A stretch of DNA of 64,000 nucleotides from Diphasiastrum complanatum (Eukaryota > Streptophyta > Lycopodiopsida > Lycopodiales > Lycopodiaceae): the NCBI GenBank assembly GCA_029204225.1, contig CM055099.1:63580626-63644625 (forward strand), given 5' to 3'. The notes under the pieces were generated by a model that worked only from the letters and a program-made list of their open reading frames with translations, was not told the DNA's origin and did not search any database. This document shows, piece after piece, positions 46,247 to 57,830 of the stretch. Positions within the stretch are counted from its first letter, which is position 1; each line of letters starts with the position of its first letter. The position numbers and the translations under genes were made by a program.

Positions 46247-48690
46247 AAGATTTTTCTTGTATATGGTGTTACAAATTATGTGATGTTGAGCTTTTATATG
46301 TTATTTGTTGAAATATTTGATGCTAAATTGCCAAGTACAGGTCATATATTTAAACTGAAGAAATATCTTCGCATTTGACCTAACAAAGATTTAAAAGGTG
46401 AAGTATTCAACGATACAAAACTATTTTTTTCTAAAGAATAAATATATCTCAAAATGAAGATTATTTATTCACGAGGACATTTCACATTTGAGGAGGGAGA
46501 TATGTGATACCACATATTTGTTAAAGAATGTATATCTACTCCAAAATGGCAAATATACTTGGAAATGAGGACATGCACTAGACAAATATATATTATGAAG
46601 AGGCCTATGTCATTTTTCGGGATATAATTGCTAAGGACCTGTCTTCTACTAAAGGACAAGATGTCCTGAAATGAAACGATGTCTGGAACATGAACCAACA
46701 AGATTCGTATCGTCGCTGTAAACTAGAATAAATTAAACACTTATTGAAAATTATCTTCAATGATTTAATATACATTTATTTGTAATCTATTTATTAATTA
46801 GAGTTAGTAAATGGAGTGATGCACCAGGAATCTTAAGAGGTGTGTTTGCTTGCTCCTTAGATAATATAAAAGAAGACATGCTTCACACCACCGAGAAAGA
46901 GAGAGTTTCTGTATTATGAGATTGGAGAACTGAATAGAGCGACGAAGGCTATCCTTTCTGATTTCTGTCCTCTGCATTGCTAAATGTGAGTGATTTTGAA
47001 TCTACTAGCAATCTCATATGCATTACTTAAATCATTCCTTGGTCAGACAGTACAATAGTTCATTAGAGTCATTTGTTGTGTTTCCATAAAGTTGATCTAC
47101 AGAACTGTCTCTAACTAACTTAACTGTCTGCACCAATACTTTGTGTTCGTCATCGGAGTAAAGTATCCCTTGGTGTAGTTTTCCACAGTCACTGATAAAG
47201 ATGTATGTATGCATGTGAATTGTTATTCTCTGCCTGAAGAATTAAGTTATTGATCTGTATTCATGTTGTAACGAAGATAATTGTTTCTAACATATTCGCA
47301 AACTATTTGAGTTCCTTAACCATGACTGAAAATTAGTTGTTGAGGACTTTTGTCTAGAACACATGAGTTCATGAATAAGACTAACTATTTGTCTGTTCGT
47401 ACACATCTGCATCGAACATAACACATATCCTTGTTGACAGCTTATCAGTCATAGTGTAATTCATTTGAGCTACTCTGATAACATTTCATTTGTAGAACGC
47501 TTTTCATTCGATTCAATAGAGGAAGACTGTTGTTTGGAATTCATTTATCAACACACACCACAATACAAGTAATACTGGCTACTTATAAAATGTCTGTTGA
47601 CAACCAGAATAACATCTGACTCCATTTCATTCGAAATAAGTCAAACTTTTAAATGCTATCTCCTTGGGGAATGACATAAATACTACATATATCTAGCAAC
47701 TTTAGATTGGTATAGCACGACAATCCTACATCCTATACCCTAAAAGCCAAATCTTGTACCTTGAATCCTAAAACATGTATTCCAAACCCTACATCCCAAA
47801 TGCACAACCTTGAATCCATTCTACATTTCTCATTCTATTCAATTCTATGCTTCATATTACTATTCTTATTCATCATTGATTTTCATATTCCTTCAACATT
47901 AAATCATTCATTCATATTCTACCTATATTCATACGTCTATCTCATTCATATTTTCAAAAGAATTCATCCCTATCCTATTATTGGTCCTATTCCTATTCCT
48001 ATTCCTACTCATTTATCCATTCATGTTCTTAAGCCCTAATCCTTAGATTCTAAATCCTAAACCCTAAACATCATACACCAAATTCTATATCCCAAATCCT
48101 GAATTGCCTACTTTGTGAGTACTCCTTGTATTTTTGTAGAGTCAATTTATTCACTTGTCATTGAGTTGGTTCATTTCTGCAAGTCGCGAAATGAAGACAT
48201 TTGAAGAATGCTAAATATCTGAATCTGAAATAGTCGAGTTTTTCACCTATGTAATTATTGTGTATTCCTATGAGTGAGTAGGAGTAAGATTATCCCCAAC
48301 AAGAACCACCCTTATTGATTGATTGTTGTGAGAGATGTGATTATTGAATGATTGTTGGATCGAATCAATCTCTCACCTAATTCCAATAGGATAGATACTA
48401 TTGATACCATGATGGACATGTAAACCAAAAGATGAATTGATTCCAAACAAGATTTGTGTCACTTTCCACTCTAAGTTTGCACTAACAAAATCTAGAAAGA
48501 TCTACCAAGATCTAGAATACAAAACTTAAAAATCAACTATCAAACCAAATCTAGCCAATTGGATTTTTTAACTCGCTTTGATCTCCAAGATGAAATGCAC
48601 ATAACTTTAAAACATTTACAATCCATAAGAAAATTGTAATCACAAATACAAATGTAACATTCTTTATCATACACTCTTTTACATACAAAA
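46247..48690. other. Non-coding region, degenerate CCTAAA-like stretch
   Basis: No gene was recognised. At 47730-48110 there are scattered CCTAAA / CCCTAAA / CCTATA / TCCTAAA words (for example CCTAAACCCTAAACATC near 48056), like a degenerate telomere-type repeat, plus (CCTATT)n-like runs near 47970-48005. Confidence 0.4.
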
Positions 48691-48870
48691 AACATCAACT
48701 CACATTTAATCAATCTCTCTCTTTCTATCTTTCTTTCCTTCTATTTTTCAATCTCATTCACTCTCCACTTCCTCTCATTCATTCTCACATTCAATCTCTT
48801 CACTTTCATCTCTCTCAATCTTCTCATCAAAAAATCTTGCACTTTCATTCTCTAAACAAAAATGAGAAAT
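48690..48870. repeat. Pyrimidine-rich tract
   Basis: A long CT-rich stretch (TCTCTCTTTCTATCTTTCTTTC, then CATTCTCACATTC-like words). It is either low-complexity DNA or a promoter-type pyrimidine patch; no gene follows directly. Confidence 0.6.
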
Positions 48871-48929
48871 GTTTAGCTTCCACTCTTGTTTTCTACCAAA
48901 AAAAAGGGGTGTGGGTCTGTTCTTGCGAC

Positions 48930-49400
48930 TTTATTTTGGCAAAAAAATAAGTGTGTGGCAGTGCCACACCCGTCCATTTTTTTTGGCCACGCGTGGCAAT
49001 AGTCCAAGGACAGACATTTTTTATTGCCATGCATGGCAACAAAAATGGACAGGTGTGGCACTGCCACGCTTTTTGCTTTTTTATTGCCACGCGTCGCAAT
49101 AAAAAATGACTATCCCTGGAATATTGCTACGCGTGGCAAAATTCCAGGGATTTTCGTGGCACTGCCAGGCGTGGTAGTGCCATGGCCAATGAAATCCGAC
49201 AACAATTTCTCGGGTGGACATGGTGTGGTTGTACCATGAGTGGTTGTGCCACACATTTGAATTTTGAACCATCTACCGCCGGGAAGGAATGCCAGTGCCG
49301 TATTTTGCACGTGTGTGGCTTAACCTGCGTGGCTGTGAACATGTTCATTGCCACGCTCGTTGCCATGCCATAACCACACAATTTGCCACGCGAAACCAAA
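48930..49400. repeat. Cluster of short GCCACGCGTGGC-type palindromes
   Basis: At least eight hairpin words sharing the core TGCCACGCGTGGCA or close variants: GGCCACGCGTGGC (about 48987), ATTGCCATGCATGGCAA (49023), GTGGCACTGCCACGC (49055), TTGCCACGCGTCGCAA (49085), TTGCTACGCGTGGCAA (49124), GTGGCACTGCCAGGCGTGG (49157) and further half-sites to 49390. The region is GC-richer than its flanks. Short open frames on both strands merely mirror the palindromes. Confidence 0.75.
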
Positions 49401-49465
49401 TTGATCCGCGATGCATCATGTGTTGTTTGTGTGGCTATGAGTATGGCAAACAACAGTTATTTGTT

Positions 49466-49468
<3 letters not shown>

Positions 49469-49522
<54 letters not shown>
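49469..49522. repeat. (GA)n microsatellite
   Basis: A pure GA run of about 54 bp, directly after the palindrome cluster. Confidence 0.95.
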
Positions 49523-49525
<3 letters not shown>

Positions 49526-49529
49526 ATGG

Positions 49530-50014
49530 TGATAATTTTGATAGTATGAGTAAAATATGGGAAGTGATGGTGATGCTAATTGATCATAATAGGGATGATG
49601 GTGAATATAGATATGAAGAAATATTGCGCTGATATTGTCATGTGCCAATCTTAGTATTGAAACATCTAATCCATTCTTGAACATAAAATAAGCATGGAAC
49701 TTGCATGAAATCAAGAAAATAAAAGATAGCATCAAAAGCTCAAAAATCACAAATGTAGAATAGCCTCCAAATTAGCATGACCTCTTCTATTTATAGTGGT
49801 CCTTAGTGCCTCTAATTTGAATTTGGTGCCTTATTACCTTAATTTGGGCCTTACAACCATTATTACAATTCCCTTCAATACAAAGATGGAATAGTTGATT
49901 AGGTCGCTTTATTGACGAACTTAATGACATAAGCCTTCTCTAATTTAGCACCATGGCTACATTTAGCAAACTCTTTGGTTGTCACACATGGGCTAGTTAT
50001 ACATAGTACATGAC
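49530..50014 (-). repeat. Probable 3' LTR of a chromodomain Ty3/gypsy element
   Basis: On the minus strand a purine tract GCTGGGGAAG (50024-50015) precedes TGTCATGTACTATG, followed by TATAAATAGAAGAGG near 49795, a good promoter box. The far end is not defined. It lies directly after the chromodomain end, as expected for a chromovirus. Confidence 0.55.
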
Positions 50015-50089
50015 ACTTCCCCAGCTTAAGCATTTTTGTCCTAAAAAATGAAGACCATGCCATGTAGGTCTATGTCAAGTGTCATGAGG

Positions 50090-51110
50090 TAACCATATAT
50101 ATGCCATCTCTTTAGAAAAGAATGATCTTCCCATGTGTTGTCTTCACAAGGCAGCCCTTTCCATGTGATAAGGTACTGTTTTATTCATGTTCCTTTCCTT
50201 AAGTCTTTTTCACGGTACCCAACCACTGCCTCTAGTTCCACTACCAAATTTCCTTTTTCATTTATTGGTGGTAGTTTAACCATTGTTTGAATGTTCTTAT
50301 GAATATGCTTCTTCAAGAAGATGACATGAAACACATCATTTTCATTATGATTGGTAGTTCCAATTCATATGCTAGTTCTCCCACCCATTTGGAACTATAA
50401 CCAACATCTCCTGGTCATGTGTTGGATATGACATCTCCTTGTCGGTCAACTTTGGACTTTAATATGCAATCACATCATCTTTTTGACTTAGTATGGCTCC
50501 TAGTCCAGTTCCACTTGCATCAACAATCACTTTGAATGGTAAACCAAAGTTTGGTTGTACCAAAATTGGGGCATTCACCAAAGCTTCCTTCAATTGAACA
50601 AAGCTCCTTTGAGCATTTTCACTCCATTCAAATTTTCCGTTCCTTAATAAATGTGTGAGTGGTGCTACTACCTTTGAAAAGTTGAAAATGAATCGCCAAT
50701 AGTAGGATGCACATCCTAGAAACCCTCTTGATTGCCAAAAAGTTTTAGGCTTTTCCAATGTTTAACCACCTCGACCTTGCATCCACCTTGCGATCTTTAG
50801 TTACCATATGCTCCAAATACTCAATCTCTTGTTGCGAAAACTCACATTTTGACATCCTAGCAAAAAACCTTATAGTCCCATAACAATTTTAAAACCACTT
50901 CCAAATGATTTGCATGTTCTTTTAAGTTTCAACTATAAACCAAAATGTTATCGAAGAACACCAAGTTAATTTGTACAAGTATGGCCTATTCATCAATGCT
51001 TGGAAAGTAGCGGGTGCATTGGTTTAACCAAAAGGCATAACTTTGAATTGCTAATGCCCCGCATCTTTTTGAAAACTAGTCTTTTGTTGATCCTCCTTGC
51101 TTACTTTGAT
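50090..51110 (-). pseudogene. Chromovirus (Ty3/gypsy) pol remnant with chromodomain
   Basis: Minus order: RT with VMPFG, TNAPATFQALMN and a worn FFDNILVYS region (51065-50950); RT-RNase H connection FLGCASYYWRFIFNFSKVVA and RNase H start PFKVIVDASGTGLGAIL (50758-50459). A YPTHDQEMLVIV motif follows, then a jump over the rest of RNase H and the integrase to VGELAYELELP. The chromodomain is QYLITWKGLPCEDNTWEDHS (about 50185-50125). Stops and frameshifts are frequent. The chromodomain in such elements directs integration to chromatin marks. Confidence 0.88.
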
Positions 51111-51777
51111 TTGATGATAACCCAGAGCAAAGATCAATCTTTGCTTGATGATGTAGCATTTCTACATGGATTTTGTGCTTTCTAGCTTTTTAAGTAGTGC
51201 ATAAAAGCAAATCTCACCTAGGTCTTCACGTTTTTGAAAGAATTTTCTGGTTGCTTTTGCACTAGTTTGGACATCCTATCAGTCTATAGCCCAATGAAAA
51301 GGTCAATGGATACTTTGGCATTCCAATACACATTAAAAGATTTAAGCAATGGTGGTTATTTCATGCACCTTAAAGTCTTTTTCTTAATGTTGGCGTTGCG
51401 TGAGCAAAAGGTACATTGCACAAATCAAAGACATACATAGTAAAATATTATAACTGATGTTAGACCGATTACATGCATAACCCTCGTGATGATCTACTGT
51501 CATAATTTCGAATATGATTTAGCATATGTTCTCCATTTCCATTGGAAAAGTTACCAGAACTATTCTGATGCTATTACCATCTTAAATACTCCTTTGCCAA
51601 ATGAGGAATCTAAAGAGTGTAGCAGGATTCCATGAACAATGATGAACATTACTTGCTCTTATGAATCTGTAGCGGCATACTATTTGTGTTATAACCAGCG
51701 AACTAGATTATTCAATATGTAAATTATCTCATCGTGATCATGTGCGTTTCCTGCAACTCCTGAGCTGAATACATAGG
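51110..51777. other. Non-coding flank of the glycosyltransferase gene
   Basis: No gene was recognised. It contains the 3' flank of the minus-strand glycosyltransferase (to 51777) and the worn N-terminal side of the chromovirus RT. Confidence 0.45.
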
Positions 51778-53379
51778 TCACTGAGGAGCAGCTGGAAGGC
51801 TTATCTCCATATCAATATGAATGTCAGCTTCGTGTGTTGAACCTGCGAATATTTTGAAAAGCTTCTGTACAAATGCCTGAAGGTTTGTGTAAGAAGATCC
51901 GCCTTTCTTCCAAGAGCTTCTTATTACATCTCTGAGCTGTCTTACATTCTTCTTCATTTGCTTCCCTTCCTCTCCTTCCATGAGAATCTTTACGATTTTC
52001 TCGATCTCTTCTTTGCGTAACTTCTTATTCTCGTCGTTTTGAAGTTGTATACCAGCTTTCCACTGCTCAACAATCATCCTGCAGTTCGTTTTTTGTTCTG
52101 CGAATTGAGGATACGCAATCAACGGAACTCCCATGAATATGCTTTCGATGGTTGAATTCCATCCACAATGGGTAAGAAATCCGCCTGTGGAAGGATGGGA
52201 AAGAATTGATAGCTGGGGAGCCCAGGGAGACATAACAAAGCCTCTATCCTTTGTGCGAGATTCAAAGCCTTCCGGAAGCAACACAGAGAGAGAAAGACTC
52301 TGATCTCCAGAGGCGACACCTGGGGGTGGTCTCAGCACCCAAAGAAAAGCATGGGAACTGGCTTCTAGCCCGAGAGCTAGCTCCGTTATGTTCTCAAGGG
52401 AAGGAATGAAAACGCTACCAAAGGACACGTATAAAACGGATGCTGGAGATCGAGAGTTGAGCCATCTCAAGCATTCCTTCTCTTCTTCTTTTCTGTTATC
52501 GGGCTGGTAGAGATCTACATAATTATCATGTAACAGTTGTAGTGGAAGCACAGGACCCAGAGCCTGAACATTGATCTTCGTTTGATTAATACTCTCATAC
52601 TTTTGCAGGACATCGATTGTATTTGCCTCTAGCTCATAACAAGTATTGATGAGGATGGTTGGAGCTGTTTCAGATAATTTATATGCGGCATCTGTAAGGC
52701 GCTGCAGAGTAGCCTTAGGGAGGGAATCACGGATGACATATAGAAGTTCCATATCCCAAGCAGGAGCAAGCCCCGGCAGAGTAATAAGCCTAGGTTCAGC
52801 GGACAACCTCAGAGGAACGTAACCCTGGGAAATCAAAACCGGTAGGTGAAGCATGACTGAGAGTAGAGATGCAGGGGAAGTGAAAAATAAACAGTAATCA
52901 ATTTTCAAGCTGACGGCTACGTCGTGCATCCACCACAGGAATGTATCGGAAACAATGAAGATTGGAGCTCCTAAAGACTCTTCTCCTGCTGCTACTGCTC
53001 GTAATTTATGTACCAGCTGCACAAAGTCATCTTCCATGTAAGCTGCCACCTCCATGAACCAAGGAGTGATACCGGCACCCTCGTCGATGCCCAGCTCCCC
53101 AACCGGCACCCTTTCTGGCAACCCCACCAGACGAATGAGAGGATCAAGGCTCGCAGCAGCATGATCACGCTGCAATCTAGAGATGCGATGCTGCACACAG
53201 ACATAGGTGACGGCCATACCTTTGGAAGCCAGCAATTTGGCAAGGTTAAGTAAGGGGATAGTGTGGCCTTGCGCAGGGAAGGGAATAAGAAGCACATGAG
53301 GAGGAAGCTGATGGGTATGGCGATGGCGATGGAGAGAAATGCTATCGGAAAGAGAGGTAGTGGTGCTCAAGGAAGCCAT
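51778..53379 (-). CDS. UDP-glycosyltransferase, family 1 (PSPG box)
   Basis: An intron-free 533-residue frame. The ATG at 53379 in ACCATGG context is chosen; the frame runs 10 codons further up without an ATG. Numbered from this start, the catalytic His is about residue 39 (PFPAQGHTIPLLNLAKLL) and the partner Asp about 145 (IFIVSDTFLWWMHDVA). The PSPG sugar-donor box is residues 386-429: WAPQLSILSHPSTGGFLTHC, then GWNSTIES, and it ends FAEQ with the Gln typical of UDP-glucose users. The size is slightly above the usual 450-500, mainly from N- and C-terminal extensions. Such enzymes move sugar from UDP-sugar to small molecules in the cytosol; the acceptor cannot be read from sequence. CTTTAAAG about 62 bp upstream could serve as a TATA-like box. 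Confidence 0.96.
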   Translation of the reverse strand: MASLSTTTSLSDSISLHRHRHTHQLPPHVLLIPFPAQGHTIPLLNLAKLLASKGMAVTYVCVQHRISRLQRDHAAASLDPLIRLVGLPERVPVGELGIDEGAGITPWFMEVAAYMEDDFVQLVHKLRAVAAGEESLGAPIFIVSDTFLWWMHDVAVSLKIDYCLFFTSPASLLSVMLHLPVLISQGYVPLRLSAEPRLITLPGLAPAWDMELLYVIRDSLPKATLQRLTDAAYKLSETAPTILINTCYELEANTIDVLQKYESINQTKINVQALGPVLPLQLLHDNYVDLYQPDNRKEEEKECLRWLNSRSPASVLYVSFGSVFIPSLENITELALGLEASSHAFLWVLRPPPGVASGDQSLSLSVLLPEGFESRTKDRGFVMSPWAPQLSILSHPSTGGFLTHCGWNSTIESIFMGVPLIAYPQFAEQKTNCRMIVEQWKAGIQLQNDENKKLRKEEIEKIVKILMEGEEGKQMKKNVRQLRDVIRSSWKKGGSSYTNLQAFVQKLFKIFAGSTHEADIHIDMEISLPAAPQ

Positions 53380-53409
53380 GGTGCTTCTGCGAGAGATGGG
53401 TAGATGCAA

Positions 53410-53970
53410 CTCTTCTTATTGTCTTTTGGAAGCGGCTCGCCTTTAAAGACATGCAAGTTGAAATGGTGTGGCGTAGAGGAACTAAGCACATAAGGTGACA
53501 TGAACCATTAATGATTTTTTTTTTTTGGAGCCATGGTAACTTGTTTGCCATACATTCACAAGGTCCTCTTGTCCTTTGGCAAAATCTATAAACATCCAAA
53601 TACATCTCTCTTTAAGGTGCATGCACCATTCTTTCAAATTGAGGAGCATAACTACCTTTATGAGTGCATAATAAATGGCAAAAAAAATAGCTTTCTCAAG
53701 TTGATCTTCTTGCACAAAAGAATGGAAAATCTATTCTTAAAGAAATCATTCTGCCAACTTGAATTTATTACCGTATGTAGTTGTCTTGCTAATTCAACTA
53801 TTGTAATCAATAGCTTTGTTGAACCTTTTTAGATTAGTGTTGTATTGCAAAAAAATAATTGAGAAGCTCATTAAAAGAAGCGCAAATGATATAATTTGAC
53901 TTAAAAAGGAGAGAAAGTGTAGGTGTTCCTACCAAGTGAGAGAAATTAATAGTTGCTTGACGAATACATA
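53410..53970. other. Upstream region of the glycosyltransferase, non-coding
   Basis: No gene was recognised. It has a poly-T run near 53516 and AT-rich sequence. Confidence 0.5.
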
Positions 53971-54270
53971 TATCACTTAGAATTTGTTTCGAACAGGAAC
54001 ACAGATCATGCTACACAGTAACACAGACAGAAAACACTCTCCACAGCAAGCTCACATAACAACTGTATTTCTCAAAATGAAATTACATTGTAAATATAGT
54101 TGTTCACTCAGGCAACCCATGCATGACCCAGGTTGCCGTTGGCGGGACGCGTGTCCCGTCGACTTGCCTCGTGGCGAGGCCAACTGATCCTTATCAACTG
54201 ATAGGACCCACAGTACAATAGCACAGTGATTCTACTTTGATTCTAACTCTCTCCCTTAAAGTAGAGTCTC
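53970..54270 (-). repeat. Possible 3' LTR of copia element H
   Basis: On the minus strand, a purine-rich CTTTAAGGGAGAGAG (about 54265-54250) follows the RNase H end. A non-coding stretch with a GC-rich palindromic patch (GGGACACGCGTCCC, about 54149-54162) comes next. No partner LTR was found to the right of gag, so the borders are uncertain. Confidence 0.35.
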
Positions 54271-54379
54271 CTTTTTATACAGTCATATACATAGCTTTAA
54301 AGTCAACAAACTTTAAGTACAGAAAGCTTTGATCTAAACTTATCAAACTTTTCTCCAACAACTGGCTTAATGAAAATAT

Positions 54380-55970
54380 CAGCTAGTTGTTCTTCTGTGC
54401 TACAATGAACAACATGAATTTCACGACTCAGCAGCCTCTCACGTATTAAGTGATACTGAATCTCATGTGTTTAGTTCTCGCATGGAACACTGGATTCTTT
54501 GCTAGCTGAATGCCACTCTAACTGTCACTATGTAATGTCGTGGGATTTTTCTGTTTCATGCCAACTTCTTCCAAGATTTGTCTCAACCATATAGCTTCAT
54601 GTGCTGCACTACACATTGCCTTATACTTTGCTTCTATGGTAGAAAGAGCAATTGTACTTTGCTTCTTACTAGACCAGGAAAAGCAACTACCACAAAATTG
54701 GAATACATACTTTGTGGTGGATCTACGATCATCATAGTCACCTCCCCAATCCGCATCCACATAGCCACAACTCAGGTAAACCATCATGCTTCTTGTAAAT
54801 CAAGCCATAATCTGAAGTGCCTTTCACATAACGCAAAATGTGTTTAGCTGCCTTCCAATGCATTTCTGTAGGTGCTGCCATAAACTGACTTACAATGCCA
54901 ATAGCATAGCATATATCTGGTCTAGTCGTGGTAAGGTAAATCAAGCTCCCTACTAACTGCCTATACAGTGTAGCATCAAATCACTGTGACTCATCAAGCT
55001 TAGAAAGCTTTTTACCTGGTTCAATAGGAGTATTCACTGGTTTGCAATCCTTCAACCTAAACCTGTGCAACAACTCTTTGACATACTTCACCTATGTTAA
55101 ACCCACTTCGTGTCCTTTTTGCCACACCTCTACTCCAAGGCAATAATGCATCAAGCTGAGATCTGTCATCTCGAATTGTTCCATGAGGTCTTTTTTAATC
55201 ATATCTATCATCTCTTGATTATTTTCTGTAATATTCAAGTCATCAACATAAAGAGCAATCAAAGCAACCACACCATCAAAGCATAAGACATATAGATTTG
55301 GATTAAAATGTGTTCTCACCATCCCCTTTGAACAAAAGTAGGCATCAATCCTGCTATATCACGCACGTCGTGCCTGTTTAAGACCATAAAGCGCTTTCTT
55401 CAAGTGACATACTTTATTTTCTTGTCCTTTCGCTACAAAGCCTTCAAGATGATCCATGAACACCTCTTCTTCTAACTCACCATTTAGAAAAGCAGATTTC
55501 ACATCCATCTGATGCAAAGGCCAACCAAAATGTGAAGCTAAAGCAACAAGTAGGCGTAGACTATTCCACTTACATACCGGCGCAAAGGTCTCCTCATAGT
55601 CGATGCCTTTACTTTGTGCATACCCTTTGATCACCAATCTTGCCTTGTGCTTTGCTATACTTCCATCTGCATGGTACTTAGTCCTGTATACCCATTTGCA
55701 ACCAATGGGTTTCTTGCCAACTGGTGGTTCTACTAAGTTCCATGTGCTATGTTTAGCAATTGACTCCATCTCCTCTCCCATGGCCTTGACCCAAATGTCA
55801 TCATTCTTCGCTTCACCATAAGTCGAAGGTTCTTTGCTTTGAATAATGCTAGATAAGAGAGCATAATTTGCTTCATACCTTTCAAGTTGTGTCTTCTCTC
55901 TTGTTGATCTTCGTATCTCTCCTTGGCTAGATGATCCTAGAAAGTCATCCATGTCGCGGCTCTCCAACAA
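54380..55970 (-). pseudogene. Ty1/copia RT-RNase H, element H
   Basis: Minus order: linker GEIRRSTREKTQLERYEANY, RT start MGEEMESIAKHSTWNLVEPP, GCKWVYRTKYHADGSIAKHK, MDVKSAFLNGELEEEVFM, ALYGLKQARRA, a break near 55359, LIALYVDDLNITENN (YVDD intact), LMHYCLGVEVWQKGHEV, RPDICYAIGIVSQFMAAPTE, and RNase H with DADWGGDYDDRRSTT, LSTIEAKYKAMCSAA and a worn HARTKHM end near 54480. At least four frame breaks. It is closest in type to element B and is the donor type for the patch at 21695-21905. Confidence 0.92.
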
Positions 55971-56107
55971 TCTCTCAAACCACTTAGGGAGCTTCCTGTC
56001 AGGTGATCGGCTTCTTGGTGAAAATGTATCCCACGGTACATCCTTCTCCTTGCGTTTGTCACCTGCAACTTCAATCCTTCTTGCACCAAAAGTTTGTCTC
56101 TACCTCT

Positions 56108-57057
56108 TCAATCTGTCTCTTGAGGTTGAGTAGTAGTATCTTGAGATGTATCCTCATGTTCATCACTTGGAAGGTCAATGAATGGATCATCATCAGAAGG
56201 TATCATCACTATACCATCTTTCCCACTGGATGTGTCTATCTTCTCAGCATCCTCGTCTTCATACATCTTGGATTCATCAAAGATAACATCACGGCTTACG
56301 TGGATTTTGTTTTCCACTGAATCAAAACATCTATAGCCCTTCACACATTCATCATATCCTAGGAATATACACTTGATAGCTTTCACATCAAGTTTACGTC
56401 TCTCTTCCTTAGGAATGTGTACAAAGGCCTTACATCCAAAGATTCGCAAGTGGTTCACCTTTGGCTTCTTCTTCATGAATGCTTCCTTGGGTGTTATCTT
56501 TGGTATGGCAATGTTAGGACTTCTATTTTGAAGATAGACTACCGTACTGCATGCTTCTGACCAAAAATCTTTTGGTAGTTTCATCTCGGCTAGCATAGAT
56601 CTGGCACTTTCCACAATCGTACGATTCTTGCACTCAGCTACACCATTGAGAGCAAGAGTATGAGCTTGCATAAATTGTCTTTTAATCCCACATTGATCAC
56701 AAAGATCATTGAAGTCATTAGACTTATACTCACCTCCACTATCTGATCTTAGGACTTTGATCTTCCTACATGTCTGATTTTCGACAATGCTTTGAAGCTC
56801 TTGAAATTATCAAATGCATCTGATTTCTTCTTCAAGAAGTAGATCCATGTCTTACGTGACATATCATCAAGAAAGGTCATGAAATAGAAGGCTTTACCTA
56901 AGGACATGGTCCTCATAGGCCCGCATAAATTTGTGTGGATTAAATCCAGGATGTTCTTTGCTCTTGCAACACCACCTTTATTGAACTTCTCTCGATGCTA
57001 CTTCCCATATACATATGATTTGCACATCGATTTCAAGTGGTCTTCTATAGTAGGAAA
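56108..57057 (-). pseudogene. Ty1/copia integrase, element H
   Basis: The C-terminal half is open at 56108-56671: LNGVAECKNRTIVESARSML (the usual QQNGVAE context, with Glu present), KPKVNHLRIFGCKAFVHIP, LDVKAIKCIFLGYDECVKGY, then an acidic linker. The core N-terminal half (56680-57057) is readable only in short frame-broken pieces, including SDSGGEYK near 56735. Confidence 0.85.
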
Positions 57058-57830
57058 TCATGTTACCATCTCCAATTTCCTCATCAAACTGAGGCTTACC
57101 AAGTTCAAGTGACCAAGTCTCTTATGCCACAACTTAGTTTGCGATGGAATGGATGATACAAGTCCATGTTGCCCCTTGATTGTAGCATTCAACCTGTACA
57201 ATTTTGTATTGGTCTCCCTTACTCCATCCGCAATAACTTTGAACTTTTGGTTCACATTCTTCACAAAGCAACGATCATGGGCAAATTCTACTTTCAACTT
57301 TTGATCAGTAATGACTACAACAGAAAGTAGATTTTTCTTCAAACCTGGTACGTAAAGTACCTCCCTAATCGTCCTGCTTTTGCCATCAAGTAGTTGGATT
57401 GAAACGGTGCCTATCCCCTTTATCTTGCACACCTCACCATTTGCTTGTGAAATGGACATTCCATTATCCAACACTTGCAAGCTACTGAACCCATTCTTGT
57501 TACTTGTCATGTGTCTTGTGGCTCCCGAGTCAATATACCACGCTTGATCATCTTGATTAGATGACAATGCATATATGAAGATGCTAAAGTCTTCAATCTC
57601 ACCCTCATCGACAAGGTTACCTGCTTGCTTTGGTTTTCCCCTTGTCTTGTTCTGCCAGAAATTTACGACATTCACTCTTCCAATGGCCCTTTCTACCACA
57701 ATGGAAGCACTTGTCTTTCTTCTTGGTCTTACTGGAAGATCCCTCATCCTCCTAAGTCTTGGCAAATTGCTGCTTAGACTTCTTCTTGCCCTTGCCCTTG
57801 CCTTGTTTTTGGTGTGTCGCAAGTGCATGA
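57058..57830 (-). pseudogene. Zinc knuckle, protease, GAG-pre-integrase, element H
   Basis: CFHCGRKGHWKSEC (about 57685-57645) is an intact CCHC knuckle in a different frame from the upstream gag. The protease has AWYIDSGATRHMTSNKNGF (about 57540) with D-S-G intact. SQTKLWHKRLGHLNLVSLSL at 57130-57080 is the GAG-pre-integrase motif. Confidence 0.9.

Noticed and set aside
48869..49453. Several open frames of 60-108 codons on both strands
   Set aside because: They mirror each other because the region is full of palindromes; no domain and no start context.
53533..53832. 99-codon plus-strand frame upstream of the glycosyltransferase
   Set aside because: AT-rich, no domain, no start context beyond chance.
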